23,348 nucleotides of DNA from DATCDE01 sp038252405 (GTDB taxonomy: Bacteria; Actinomycetota; Actinomycetes; Prado026): positions 1 through 23,348 of the forward strand of contig JBBSAJ010000037.1 in assembly GCA_038252405.1 (NCBI GenBank), read 5' to 3'. Positions 8,456-15,404 of this stretch are shown here, one piece after another. The translations under genes and the position numbers were made by a program. The notes under the pieces are model-generated. The model ran no database searches, had not been told where the DNA came from, and was given only the letters and a program-made list of their open reading frames with translations. The number at the start of each line of letters is the position of its first letter. Within the stretch, counting starts at the first letter, position 1.

Positions 8456-10106
8456 GCCGGACGGGACGCCAGCAGGAGCAGGACGCGGGGTGATGGACCG
8501 GGTGAACCGCGGCCTGCTCGACGCCGTCGTCGCGGTGGCCAGCGGACTGGACCTCGAGGCCGCCCTCGAGCGGATCGTGGCGACCGCGGCCGAGCTCGTG
8601 GGGGCGCGCTACGGCGCTCTCGGCGTCCTCGGTCCGGACCGGACCAGCCTGCGCGAGTTCGTGCACGTCGGGATGTCGCCCGAGGACGCCGCCACCATCG
8701 GGCACCTGCCGCGCGGGCGCGGGGTGCTGGGGCTGCTGCTGGTGGACGACCCGCAGCCGATGCTCGTCGCCGACATCGGCGCGCACCCCGAGTCGTTCGG
8801 CTTCCCGCCCGGTCACCCGCCGATGCAGTCGTTCCTCGGGGTGCCCATCCGGGTGCGCGGGGCCGTGTTCGGCAACCTGTACCTCACCGAGAAGCAGGGC
8901 GCCGCCGCGTTCACCGACGAGGACCTCGAGGTGGTCGAGGCGCTGGCGGTCGCCGCCGGCGTGGCCATCGAGAACGCCCGGCTGTACGAGACGGTGCGGC
9001 TGCGGGCCAGCTGGCTGCGGGCGTCCACCGAGATCACCGGCGCGGTGCTCTCCGGCGAGCCGCTGGAGGCGGTGCTCGAGCTGATCACTTCCAGGGCACA
9101 GGAGGTGTCCGGCAGCGACCTGGTGCTGCTGGGCCGGCCGGACGGCGAGGGCCAGCTGGTGTACCTGCAGGCCGCCGGCGAGGGCAGCGAGGCGCTGCGC
9201 GGGCTGTCGGTGCCCGAGGGGTACCTGGCCGCCGAGGTGCAGCGCACCGGGCGCAGTGTGGTGGTCGAGCAGCTGGACGACGGCCACTCGGTGACGCCGC
9301 CGCTGCGGCTGTCCTCGGCCGCGACGATGATGATGCCGCTCAAGGCCGGCACCCACACCTCCGGCGTGCTGGTCTTCGGCAACCGGCACGGCGGGCGCCG
9401 GTTCACCGACGACGAGCTGGTGACGGCGCAGGCCTTCGCCGACCAGGCCGCGCTGGCGCTGGTCATGGCCGACGCGCAGCGGGAGAAGGAGCGGCTGGTC
9501 GTCCTGGAGGACCGCGACCGGATCGCCCGGGACCTGCACGACCTGGTGATCCAGCGGCTGTTCGCGACCGGGATGGCGCTGCAGGCGGTGACCCGGCGAC
9601 CGGGGATCCCGTCGGAGGCCGCCGACCGGGTCGGCCGCGCGGTGGACGAGCTCGACGAGACCATCGTCGAGGTCCGGCAGACGATCTTCGCCCTGCAGGA
9701 GTCGGGGCGCAGCGAGCCCAGCGGGCTGCGCGGGCGGATCCTGCGGGAAGCGGCGTCCGCCATGGCCGTGCTCGGCTTCGAGCCCACCGTGCAGTTCTCC
9801 GGGCCGATCGACTCGGTGGTGCCCGAGCCGGTCGCCGACCACCTGCTGGCCGCGCTGCGGGAGGCGCTGTCCAACGCCGGGCGGCACGCCAGCTGCTCGT
9901 GGGTGCGGATCGGGGTGTCGGTGGACGACGCCGACGTCGTGCTCACCGTGTCCGACAACGGCCGCGGGATCGGGGCCACCACCCGGCGCAGCGGGCTGGC
10001 CAACGTGGCCAGCCGGGCGGCCGAGCTGGGTGGCTACAGCAAGGTGGAGAGCGTCCGCGACGACGGCACCGGCACCCGCCTCACCTGGCGGGCCCCCGTC
10101 CGCTAG
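8442..10106 (+). CDS. devS: DevS/DosS-type two-GAF sensor histidine kinase
   Basis: This 554-residue soluble kinase has two GAF domains (about residues 30-190 and 205-350), a HisKA_3 dimerisation/phosphoacceptor segment DRIARDLHDLVIQRLF (His366) and a C-terminal HATPase domain with REALSNAGRHA, DNGRGI and GLANVASRA. GAF-A contains HPESFGFPPGHPPMQSFLGVP; its His125 aligns with the proximal haem ligand His149 of M. tuberculosis DosS, so haem-based sensing of redox state, O2, NO or CO is likely. The start chosen is the ATG at 8442, with GGAG seven bases upstream; a second in-frame ATG at 8493 is possible. It overlaps cydC by 14 bp. Its TAG overlaps the stop of the convergent regulator gene by 4 bp. 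Function is by family; ligand is inferred. Confidence 0.92.
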   Translation: MTVTEPDGTPAGAGRGVMDRVNRGLLDAVVAVASGLDLEAALERIVATAAELVGARYGALGVLGPDRTSLREFVHVGMSPEDAATIGHLPRGRGVLGLLLVDDPQPMLVADIGAHPESFGFPPGHPPMQSFLGVPIRVRGAVFGNLYLTEKQGAAAFTDEDLEVVEALAVAAGVAIENARLYETVRLRASWLRASTEITGAVLSGEPLEAVLELITSRAQEVSGSDLVLLGRPDGEGQLVYLQAAGEGSEALRGLSVPEGYLAAEVQRTGRSVVVEQLDDGHSVTPPLRLSSAATMMMPLKAGTHTSGVLVFGNRHGGRRFTDDELVTAQAFADQAALALVMADAQREKERLVVLEDRDRIARDLHDLVIQRLFATGMALQAVTRRPGIPSEAADRVGRAVDELDETIVEVRQTIFALQESGRSEPSGLRGRILREAASAMAVLGFEPTVQFSGPIDSVVPEPVADHLLAALREALSNAGRHASCSWVRIGVSVDDADVVLTVSDNGRGIGATTRRSGLANVASRAAELGGYSKVESVRDDGTGTRLTWRAPVR

Positions 10107-10765
10107 CGCTCGGGGTGGTCCTCGAGCAGGACGACGAAGGTGGCCGCCTGGGTGCGCCGCTCCATGCCGAGCTTGGCCAGGATGCTGGAGACGTAGTTCT
10201 TCACCGTCTTCTCGGCCAGGAACAGCCGCTCACCGATCTGCCGGTTGGTGAGCCCCTCCCCGATCAGCTCGAGGATCCGCCGCTCCTGCTCGGTCAGCGC
10301 GTCCAGCCGCTCGTCGTGCTTGTCCTTGCCGCGCAGCCGGTCCAGCACCCGGGCGGTGGCGTCCGGGTCGAGCAGCGACTTGCCGGCCGCCACGCTGCGG
10401 ATCGCGTCCACCAGGTCGGTGCCGCGGATGTCCTTGAGCACGTAGCCGGACGCCCCCGCCATGATCGCGTCGAACAGCGCCTCGTCGTCGGCGTACGACG
10501 TGAGCATGAGGCAGCGGGTCTCCGGCACCAGCTCGCGGATCTCCCGGCACACCTCCACCCCGGAGCCGTCGGGCAGCCGGACGTCGAGCACCGCGACCGT
10601 CGGCTTGACCAGCGGGATGCGGGTGAGCGCCTCCTGCGCCGTGGACGCCTCGCCCACCACGTCCAGGTCGCCCTCGAGGGTGAGCAGCTCGTGCAGCCCC
10701 CGCCGGACGACCTCGTGGTCGTCGAGCAGGAAGACACGGATCCGGTCGTCGGTCGGGTTGGTCAT
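10103..10765 (-). CDS. devR: DevR/DosR-type NarL/LuxR response regulator
   Basis: A 220-residue response regulator: receiver domain (residues about 10-125) with acidic pocket DD at 15-16, phosphoacceptor Asp61 in LDVRLPDGSG and the conserved Lys in GYVLKD; LuxR-type helix-turn-helix near residues 155-210 (LTEQERRILELIGEGLTNRQI). The segment LAEKTVKNYVS followed by LAKLGMERRTQAA matches DosR from memory, including the DNA-contacting Lys/Asn residues, so the same GGGAC-type box is expected. Much longer open sequence lies upstream, but the ATG at 10765 has GGAGG four bases before it and the family's N terminus. It starts inside the stop of the thioesterase gene (ATGA) and ends overlapping the kinase stop, so kinase and regulator are on opposite strands. 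Confidence 0.93.
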   Translation of the reverse strand: MTNPTDDRIRVFLLDDHEVVRRGLHELLTLEGDLDVVGEASTAQEALTRIPLVKPTVAVLDVRLPDGSGVEVCREIRELVPETRCLMLTSYADDEALFDAIMAGASGYVLKDIRGTDLVDAIRSVAAGKSLLDPDATARVLDRLRGKDKHDERLDALTEQERRILELIGEGLTNRQIGERLFLAEKTVKNYVSSILAKLGMERRTQAATFVVLLEDHPER

Positions 10766-11559
10766 CGGGCCTCCGTCATACGTGCCAGTTGACGAGACTG
10801 TGCCACGAGTCGGCCCCGCGCGTCCCATACCGCGCCCTCCTCGTCGTACCAGCCGTCCTGAACCAGGGTGCTGTGGGTGCGGACCTGAAGCCAACCGGAC
10901 GCCGGCAGCGCCCGCAGGTGCCAGGTCAGCTCGACCGTCGGGGCCCATCCCGGAGCCGACAGGTGCCACACCGTCGGCGGCAGCGCGTCGACGGCCAGCA
11001 AGGCGATGAGCGGGTCCGGCTCGTCCCCGTCGCGCATCCGCAGCCAGGAACGCATCTCCGGCTGTCCGGACCGCTGACCGGTGACCCAGCCCAGGCAGGC
11101 CGGGTCCAGCCGCAGGTCGACCTCGTCCAGGAGCGGCACCCGCCCGGTGGGCAGGTCGGCGACGGCGGCGACGCACCGTTCCACCGGGGGCAGGGCCGGC
11201 GCCGCGATGTCGCCCGCCCACGACGGGTCGCTGGACCCCGCCAGCGTCGACGTGGTCACCACGGCGTCCAGCAGCAGCTGCCCGTCCTGCTCGAGGGTGG
11301 CCCGGTGGGTGGCCGTCGTCCGCCCCGTGCGCAGCGACATCAGGCGGACGTCGGCCGACGCGCAGGTGGGCGGTCGCAGGAAGTGCGCGGTGACGGCCAC
11401 CGGGTGCGGGTGCGGCGACTGCGTGAGCACCGCCCGGGCCAGCGCCGCCAGCAGGTAGCCGCCGTTGGGGTGCCGGCCCACGGTGTACCGCTCGTCGACG
11501 TCGACCCGCGCGCCGCCGTCCACCGGGTGCACGGCGGTGGCGTCGGTGAAGGAGGTCAC
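10762..11559 (-). CDS. TesB-like double-hotdog acyl-CoA thioesterase family protein
   Basis: A 265-residue protein resembling the actinobacterial TesB-like thioesterases with two hotdog folds, expected to hydrolyse acyl-CoA to free acid and CoA in the cytoplasm. The first hotdog shows GRHPNGGYLLAALARAV; the second ends with the typical VWDARGRLVAQSRQLARM. Substrate cannot be inferred. The start is a GTG at 11559 without a convincing ribosome binding site, so it may be read by coupling from the gene upstream (33 bp gap) or leaderless. Its TGA overlaps the devR ATG by 4 bp, so translation of the regulator is probably coupled to it. The link between a thioesterase and a hypoxia-type regulator may be functional or mere operon sharing. 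Confidence 0.85.
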   Translation of the reverse strand: MTSFTDATAVHPVDGGARVDVDERYTVGRHPNGGYLLAALARAVLTQSPHPHPVAVTAHFLRPPTCASADVRLMSLRTGRTTATHRATLEQDGQLLLDAVVTTSTLAGSSDPSWAGDIAAPALPPVERCVAAVADLPTGRVPLLDEVDLRLDPACLGWVTGQRSGQPEMRSWLRMRDGDEPDPLIALLAVDALPPTVWHLSAPGWAPTVELTWHLRALPASGWLQVRTHSTLVQDGWYDEEGAVWDARGRLVAQSRQLARMTEAR

Positions 11560-11592
11560 CCGGTGACGTTATCCGGCGCCCGCCCGCGCCGC

Positions 11593-13035
11593 TCACCGCA
11601 GCCTCAGCACCGGGATCCCGTCGATGCGGTCCACCGGCTCGTAGCGCTCGGCCAGCAGGGCGGCGATCCCTCCGCTCGGGTCGATGTCGTCCGGCTGCTG
11701 GTAAACGACCACCCACCGTGGTGCGTCCGCCGACCCCAGCCAGGCTCGCAGCCGCGCCACCTCACCGGGGATCGCCTCGATGTTGGCCCGCCACAGATAG
11801 CGGTAGTCGGTATGACGGCCGCTCAGGTAGTACAGGTCGGCCGAGGAGACGAAGGCATAGACCCGGTCGCTGGGCGCTGCATGGTCGCGCAGCCACAGCG
11901 CGATCTGCCGGTTGGCCAGCAGCCGGTCGTTCGGCATGGCGACGCGGTCGCGGTGGTCCGGGGTCAGCAGGGCGACCGCCAGCACGGTCACCAGGGACGG
12001 GACGACGACGACGGCCACCGCGGCCCTCGCCCTGGACGGCGACAGCGCCACCACGCCCAGGGTGGCGAGCAGCACCAGGGGCGGTAGCAGCTGGACGTAG
12101 TAGTGCGGGAAGAAGAACTGGCCACCGAGGAACCCCACGGCCGCGGCCCCGAGCCACACCAGCGGCACCACCTCGCGGCGGCGCCAGCAGACGACTGCGC
12201 CCCAGGCCGCGACGACCGCCAGCGGCAGCAGCCACGGTCCGTCGGTCACCATCGACCCGCCCAGCCGGCCGACCCGGGTGAGCACGCTTCCGGTGTCGCC
12301 GGCCGACAGCCGGTACCCGACCACGGCCGACCACCACAGCGACCACGAGGTCAGCGCCGCTTCGAGCAGCGCGGCCCCCAGCGGGACTGCGGCCCCGACG
12401 CCGGCTGCGAGCAGCGCTCGCCAGCGCCGCCCGGGGCCGGACGCGGCCGCGACCACGGCGACCACGACCAGGCCGTCGAAGCCGGACTGCTTCATCAGCA
12501 CCGCGGTCCCCCCGAGCGCACCCGCCAGGGCGAGCAGCCACCACGGGCGGGACCCGCGGGCCCGCCAGGCCAGCGCCAGCGCCACCGCGGGGGCCGCGAA
12601 CGCCGCCGCCACCAGCTCACCGTTGAGCAGGAAGCCCTGCAGCCGGGGCGCCACGAGCACGGCCGCCGCCAGCCCCGCGGCGACCACGCCGGCGGCCCGA
12701 CCGCGCATCGCCCACGCCGCGCCGGCCAGCCCCACGGTGACCGCGACGCCGGCCAGCATCGCGGCCACCCGGATCGCCCCCGGCCAGGTCGAGACCGTGA
12801 CGACCGCCCGGTACAGCAGCATCAGGCCCTGCGGCCGGTCCACCCACACGTCGCCGTACAGCCGGCCGCCGGCCGCCCAGCGCTGGGCCAGGTAGGCGTA
12901 GCCGCCCTCGTCGGCGTCCAGCGGCACGCCGAGGAACGGCAGCCGCAGGAGCGCCCCGGCCACGGCCAGCCCGGCGACCGCCAGCGCGGCTCGGAGGTCG
13001 GCTCGGAGGTCGGCTCGGAGGTCGGCTCGGTGCAC
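11593..13035 (-). CDS. Glycosyltransferase family 39-like (PMT/ArnT-type) membrane protein
   Basis: A 480-residue polytopic membrane protein similar to polyprenyl-phosphate-dependent glycosyltransferases of the GT-C fold. The key sign is the first extracytoplasmic loop with LDADEGGYAYLAQRW (Asp40, Asp42, Glu43), the catalytic acidic motif of the family. About ten hydrophobic helices follow, then a roughly 100-residue C-terminal soluble part containing VYAFVSSADLYYLSGR. It would transfer a sugar from a lipid carrier to a protein or envelope glycan on the outer face of the membrane; donor and acceptor are unknown. The start chosen is the GTG at 13035. The N terminus then reads VHRADLRADLRADLRAAL, encoded by a 12-bp tandem repeat. 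The thioesterase gene follows after 33 bp. Confidence 0.8.
   Translation of the reverse strand: MHRADLRADLRADLRAALAVAGLAVAGALLRLPFLGVPLDADEGGYAYLAQRWAAGGRLYGDVWVDRPQGLMLLYRAVVTVSTWPGAIRVAAMLAGVAVTVGLAGAAWAMRGRAAGVVAAGLAAAVLVAPRLQGFLLNGELVAAAFAAPAVALALAWRARGSRPWWLLALAGALGGTAVLMKQSGFDGLVVVAVVAAASGPGRRWRALLAAGVGAAVPLGAALLEAALTSWSLWWSAVVGYRLSAGDTGSVLTRVGRLGGSMVTDGPWLLPLAVVAAWGAVVCWRRREVVPLVWLGAAAVGFLGGQFFFPHYYVQLLPPLVLLATLGVVALSPSRARAAVAVVVVPSLVTVLAVALLTPDHRDRVAMPNDRLLANRQIALWLRDHAAPSDRVYAFVSSADLYYLSGRHTDYRYLWRANIEAIPGEVARLRAWLGSADAPRWVVVYQQPDDIDPSGGIAALLAERYEPVDRIDGIPVLRLR
12988..13030. repeat. 12-bp tandem repeat (about 3.6 copies) at a gene start
   Basis: The unit GGCTCGGAGGTC is present three times without mismatch (12988-13023), followed by seven bases of a fourth copy. 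On the minus strand it encodes an Arg-Ala-Asp-Leu repeat just after the GTG start of the glycosyltransferase gene. Copy-number change would add or remove RADL units without shifting the frame. It could also be replication slippage of no effect. Confidence 0.95.
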
Positions 13036-13345
13036 GCGATGGACGCTAGCCCGGTGCCGTTCGCGCCGCGCACGTCGGCCGCGGGATGTCGAGGGAAGGC
13101 TGCTCGCCCACGCGGCAGCAGCGCTCGCTGGGGGCGAGCGCCCCTGGGCAGAACTGCCGCGGCACGCCGGCCTGCCCTGAACTGTGACGAGTTGGACCCC
13201 TCCCGGCAACGGGACGACACCGGAGTGGGTACCGTCTCGCTGAGGCACCAACCAGGCCCCCACCCCGGGCCGCCCAGGTTCGGCCGCCGTCGAGCCGGAG
13301 AACCCCGGTCCCGACGCCCGGCGACACGTCAGCGAGGAGCGCAGC
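13036..13345. other. Divergent intergenic region between glycosyltransferase and bkdA
   Basis: This 310-bp gap should hold the promoters of both divergent genes. I see one clear structure, an 8-bp inverted repeat at 13121-13141, described separately. A TACCGT at 13230-13235 fits the TANNNT form of an actinobacterial -10 element for bkdA, but no matching -35 was found. No convincing coding frame, tRNA or recognised operator was seen. Confidence 0.5.
13121..13141. promoter_or_regulatory. Perfect 8-bp inverted repeat, 5-base loop
   Basis: GCGCTCGC and GCGAGCGC flank TGGGG. The site lies 86 bp upstream of the glycosyltransferase start and 204 bp upstream of bkdA. It may be a regulator operator or a leader hairpin in the glycosyltransferase message. 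No U-tract follows on either strand, so a terminator is unlikely. Confidence 0.35.
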
Positions 13346-14422
13346 GTGGAGATCCCAGCCCCCCAGCTCGTCCAGCTGCTCACCCCCGAGGGTGAGCGGG
13401 TGCACCACCCGGACTACGACGTCGATCTCACGGACGACGAGTACCGCAATCTGTACCGCGACCTGGTGCTCGTGCGCCGGATCGACGTCGAGGCCACCGC
13501 CCTGCAGCGGCAGGGCGAGCTCGGCCTCTGGGCGTCGCTCCTGGGTCAGGAGGCCGCCCAGGTCGGGTCCGGCCGGGCCCTCGGCACGCGCGACTTCGCG
13601 TTCCCCACCTACCGTGAGCACGGGGTGGCCTACACCCGCGGCGTCGACCCGCTCAAGCTGCTCGCCCTGTTCCGCGGGGTGTCCAACGGCGGCTGGGACC
13701 CCAACGAGAAGAACTTCGCGCTCTACACGATCGTCATCGGCAACCAGACCCTGCACGCCGTCGGCTACGCCATGGGCATGGTCAAGGACGGCGAGGAGTC
13801 CGCGGTCATCGCCTACTTCGGGGACGGCGCCTCCAGCCAGGGCGACGTCAACGAGTCGTTCATCTTCGCGTCGGTGTTCAACGCGCCCGTCGTGTTCTTC
13901 TGCCAGAACAACCAGTGGGCCATCTCCGAGCCGCTGGAGAAGCAGACCCGCATCCCGCTGTACCGTCGGGCGGCCGGCTTCGGCTTCCCCGGCGTCCGGG
14001 TCGACGGCAACGACGTGCTCGCCGTCCTCGCGGTCACCCGCAAGCACCTCGCCGACGCCCGCGAGGGCCAGGGGCCCAGCCTGATCGAGGCGTTCACCTA
14101 CCGGATGGGCGCGCACACCACCTCGGACGATCCGACCCGCTACCGGCTGGCCAGTGACCTGGAGGCCTGGAAGCTCAAGGACCCGATCGAGCGGCTGCGC
14201 TCGTTCCTGTGGCGCCAGCAGCTGGTCGACCAGTCCTTCTTCGACGCGCTGGACGCCGAGGCCGAGGAGCTCGCCGTCCACCTGCGCAGCGGCTGTCGGT
14301 CGATGCCGAACCCGGAGCCGGCCCAGATGTTCGACCAGGTGTACGCCGAGCCGCACCCGTTGGTGGAGCAGGAGAGCCGTGAGCTGGCCGCCTACCTCGC
14401 CTCGTTCGAGGGGAGCCACTGA
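13346..14422 (+). CDS. bkdA: 2-oxoacid dehydrogenase E1 alpha subunit, probably branched-chain type
   Basis: The 358-residue E1 alpha subunit binds thiamine diphosphate together with E1 beta and decarboxylates a 2-oxoacid. The ThDP motif is plain: GDGASSQGDVNE starting at Gly159 and ending about 27 residues later in QNN (Asn188-189). YRMGAHTTSDDPTRYR matches the phosphorylation-loop region of human BCKDHA better than pyruvate dehydrogenase, and the C terminus (FDQVYAEPHPLVEQ) is also BCKDH-like. Similar mycobacterial genes were first named pdhABC and later recognised as branched-chain enzymes, so this call is favoured over PDH. The GTG start at 13346 has GAGGAG seven bases upstream. E1 beta follows after one base. 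Confidence 0.88.
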   Translation: MEIPAPQLVQLLTPEGERVHHPDYDVDLTDDEYRNLYRDLVLVRRIDVEATALQRQGELGLWASLLGQEAAQVGSGRALGTRDFAFPTYREHGVAYTRGVDPLKLLALFRGVSNGGWDPNEKNFALYTIVIGNQTLHAVGYAMGMVKDGEESAVIAYFGDGASSQGDVNESFIFASVFNAPVVFFCQNNQWAISEPLEKQTRIPLYRRAAGFGFPGVRVDGNDVLAVLAVTRKHLADAREGQGPSLIEAFTYRMGAHTTSDDPTRYRLASDLEAWKLKDPIERLRSFLWRQQLVDQSFFDALDAEAEELAVHLRSGCRSMPNPEPAQMFDQVYAEPHPLVEQESRELAAYLASFEGSH

Positions 14423-14423
14423 C

Positions 14424-15404
14424 ATGGCGGAGAAAGTCACCATGGCCAAGGCGCTCACCATGGGCCTGCGCAAGGCGATGGAGGACGACCCCAAGGTCCT
14501 GATCATGGGCGAGGACGTCGGCAAGCTGGGCGGCGTCTTCCGGGTCACCGACGGGCTGCAGAAGGACTTCGGCGAGCACCGGGTCATCGACACCCCGCTG
14601 GCCGAGAGCGGGATCATGGGCACGGCCATCGGCCTGGCCATGCGCGGCTACCGGCCGATCGTCGAGATCCAGTTCGACGGGTTCGTGTTCCCCGCCTTCG
14701 ACCAGATCGTCAGCCAGCTGGCCAAGATGCACGCCCGGTCGCGCGGCGAGGTGCCGCTGCCGGTCGTCGTCCGCATCCCGTTCGGCGGCGGGATCGGTGC
14801 GGTCGAGCACCACAGCGAGAGCCCGGAGGCCTACTTCGCGCATACCGCCGGCCTGCGCGTGGTGTCGCCGTCCAACCCGGTGGACGCCTACTGGATGGTG
14901 CAGCAGGCGATCGCCTGCACCGACCCGATCATCTTCTTCGAGCCGAAGCGCCGCTACTGGGACAAGGCCGACCTGGACGTCGCCGCGGGGCCGCCGATGG
15001 AGCTGTTCCGGTCCCGGGTGGCGCGGCCCGGCACCGACCTCACGCTGGCCTGCTACGGCCCGATGGTGCGCACCTGCCTGGACGCCGCCACCGCCGCCGA
15101 GGCCGATGGTCGCGACCTGGAGGTCGTGGACCTGCGCACGCTGTCGCCGCTCGACCTGGACACCCTGGCCGAGTCGGTGGAGCGGACCGGCCGGCTGGTC
15201 GTCGTCCACGAGGCCCCGGTGTTCCTGGGGCTCGGGGCCGAGATCGCCGCGCGGATCAGCGAGCGCTGCTTCTACGCGCTGGAGGCACCGGTGCTTCGGG
15301 TCGGCGGGTACCACACGCCGTACCCGCCGTCCCGCCTGGAGGACCACTACCTGCCGGACCTCGACCGCGTCCTGGACGCCGTCGACCGCGCCTTGGAGCA
15401 CTGA
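14424..15404 (+). CDS. bkdB: 2-oxoacid dehydrogenase E1 beta subunit, probably branched-chain type
   Basis: This 326-residue transketolase-like subunit completes the E1 heterotetramer. It shows LIMGEDVGKLGGVFRVT near residue 30 and the DTPLAESGIMG segment, in which Glu61 is the expected contact to the ThDP aminopyrimidine. The substrate-side loop IQFDGFVFPAFDQIVSQLAKM and GGGIGAVEHHSESPEAYF follow. The C-terminal domain (about residues 200-326) contains VHEAPVFLGLGAEIA and YHTPYPP. The ATG at 14424 is one base after the E1 alpha stop and has a GGGGAG upstream. Its own stop overlaps the E2 start in TGATG, so the three subunits are translationally coupled, which fits a fixed complex stoichiometry. 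Confidence 0.93.
   Translation: MAEKVTMAKALTMGLRKAMEDDPKVLIMGEDVGKLGGVFRVTDGLQKDFGEHRVIDTPLAESGIMGTAIGLAMRGYRPIVEIQFDGFVFPAFDQIVSQLAKMHARSRGEVPLPVVVRIPFGGGIGAVEHHSESPEAYFAHTAGLRVVSPSNPVDAYWMVQQAIACTDPIIFFEPKRRYWDKADLDVAAGPPMELFRSRVARPGTDLTLACYGPMVRTCLDAATAAEADGRDLEVVDLRTLSPLDLDTLAESVERTGRLVVVHEAPVFLGLGAEIAARISERCFYALEAPVLRVGGYHTPYPPSRLEDHYLPDLDRVLDAVDRALEH

Noticed and set aside
8313..9887. A 524-codon minus-strand frame opposite the sensor kinase.
   Set aside because: It is an antisense shadow of devS, with no recognisable domain and low-complexity composition.
10766..11716. Upstream in-frame extension of the response regulator making a 537-residue fusion.
   Set aside because: The extension is read out of frame through the thioesterase gene, is Arg/Gly/Ala-rich, and the ATG at 10765 has a strong ribosome binding site and the family N terminus.
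12548..12562. A second GGGACC-N3-GGGCCC-like match to the DevR box.
   Set aside because: It lies inside the glycosyltransferase coding region, matches less well on the right half, and is expected by chance at this GC content.
13036..13383. Longer N terminus for the glycosyltransferase up to 13383.
   Set aside because: The added residues are low-complexity Arg/Ser/Gly sequence, run through the start of bkdA, and would place a hydrophilic 116-residue tail before the first membrane helix.
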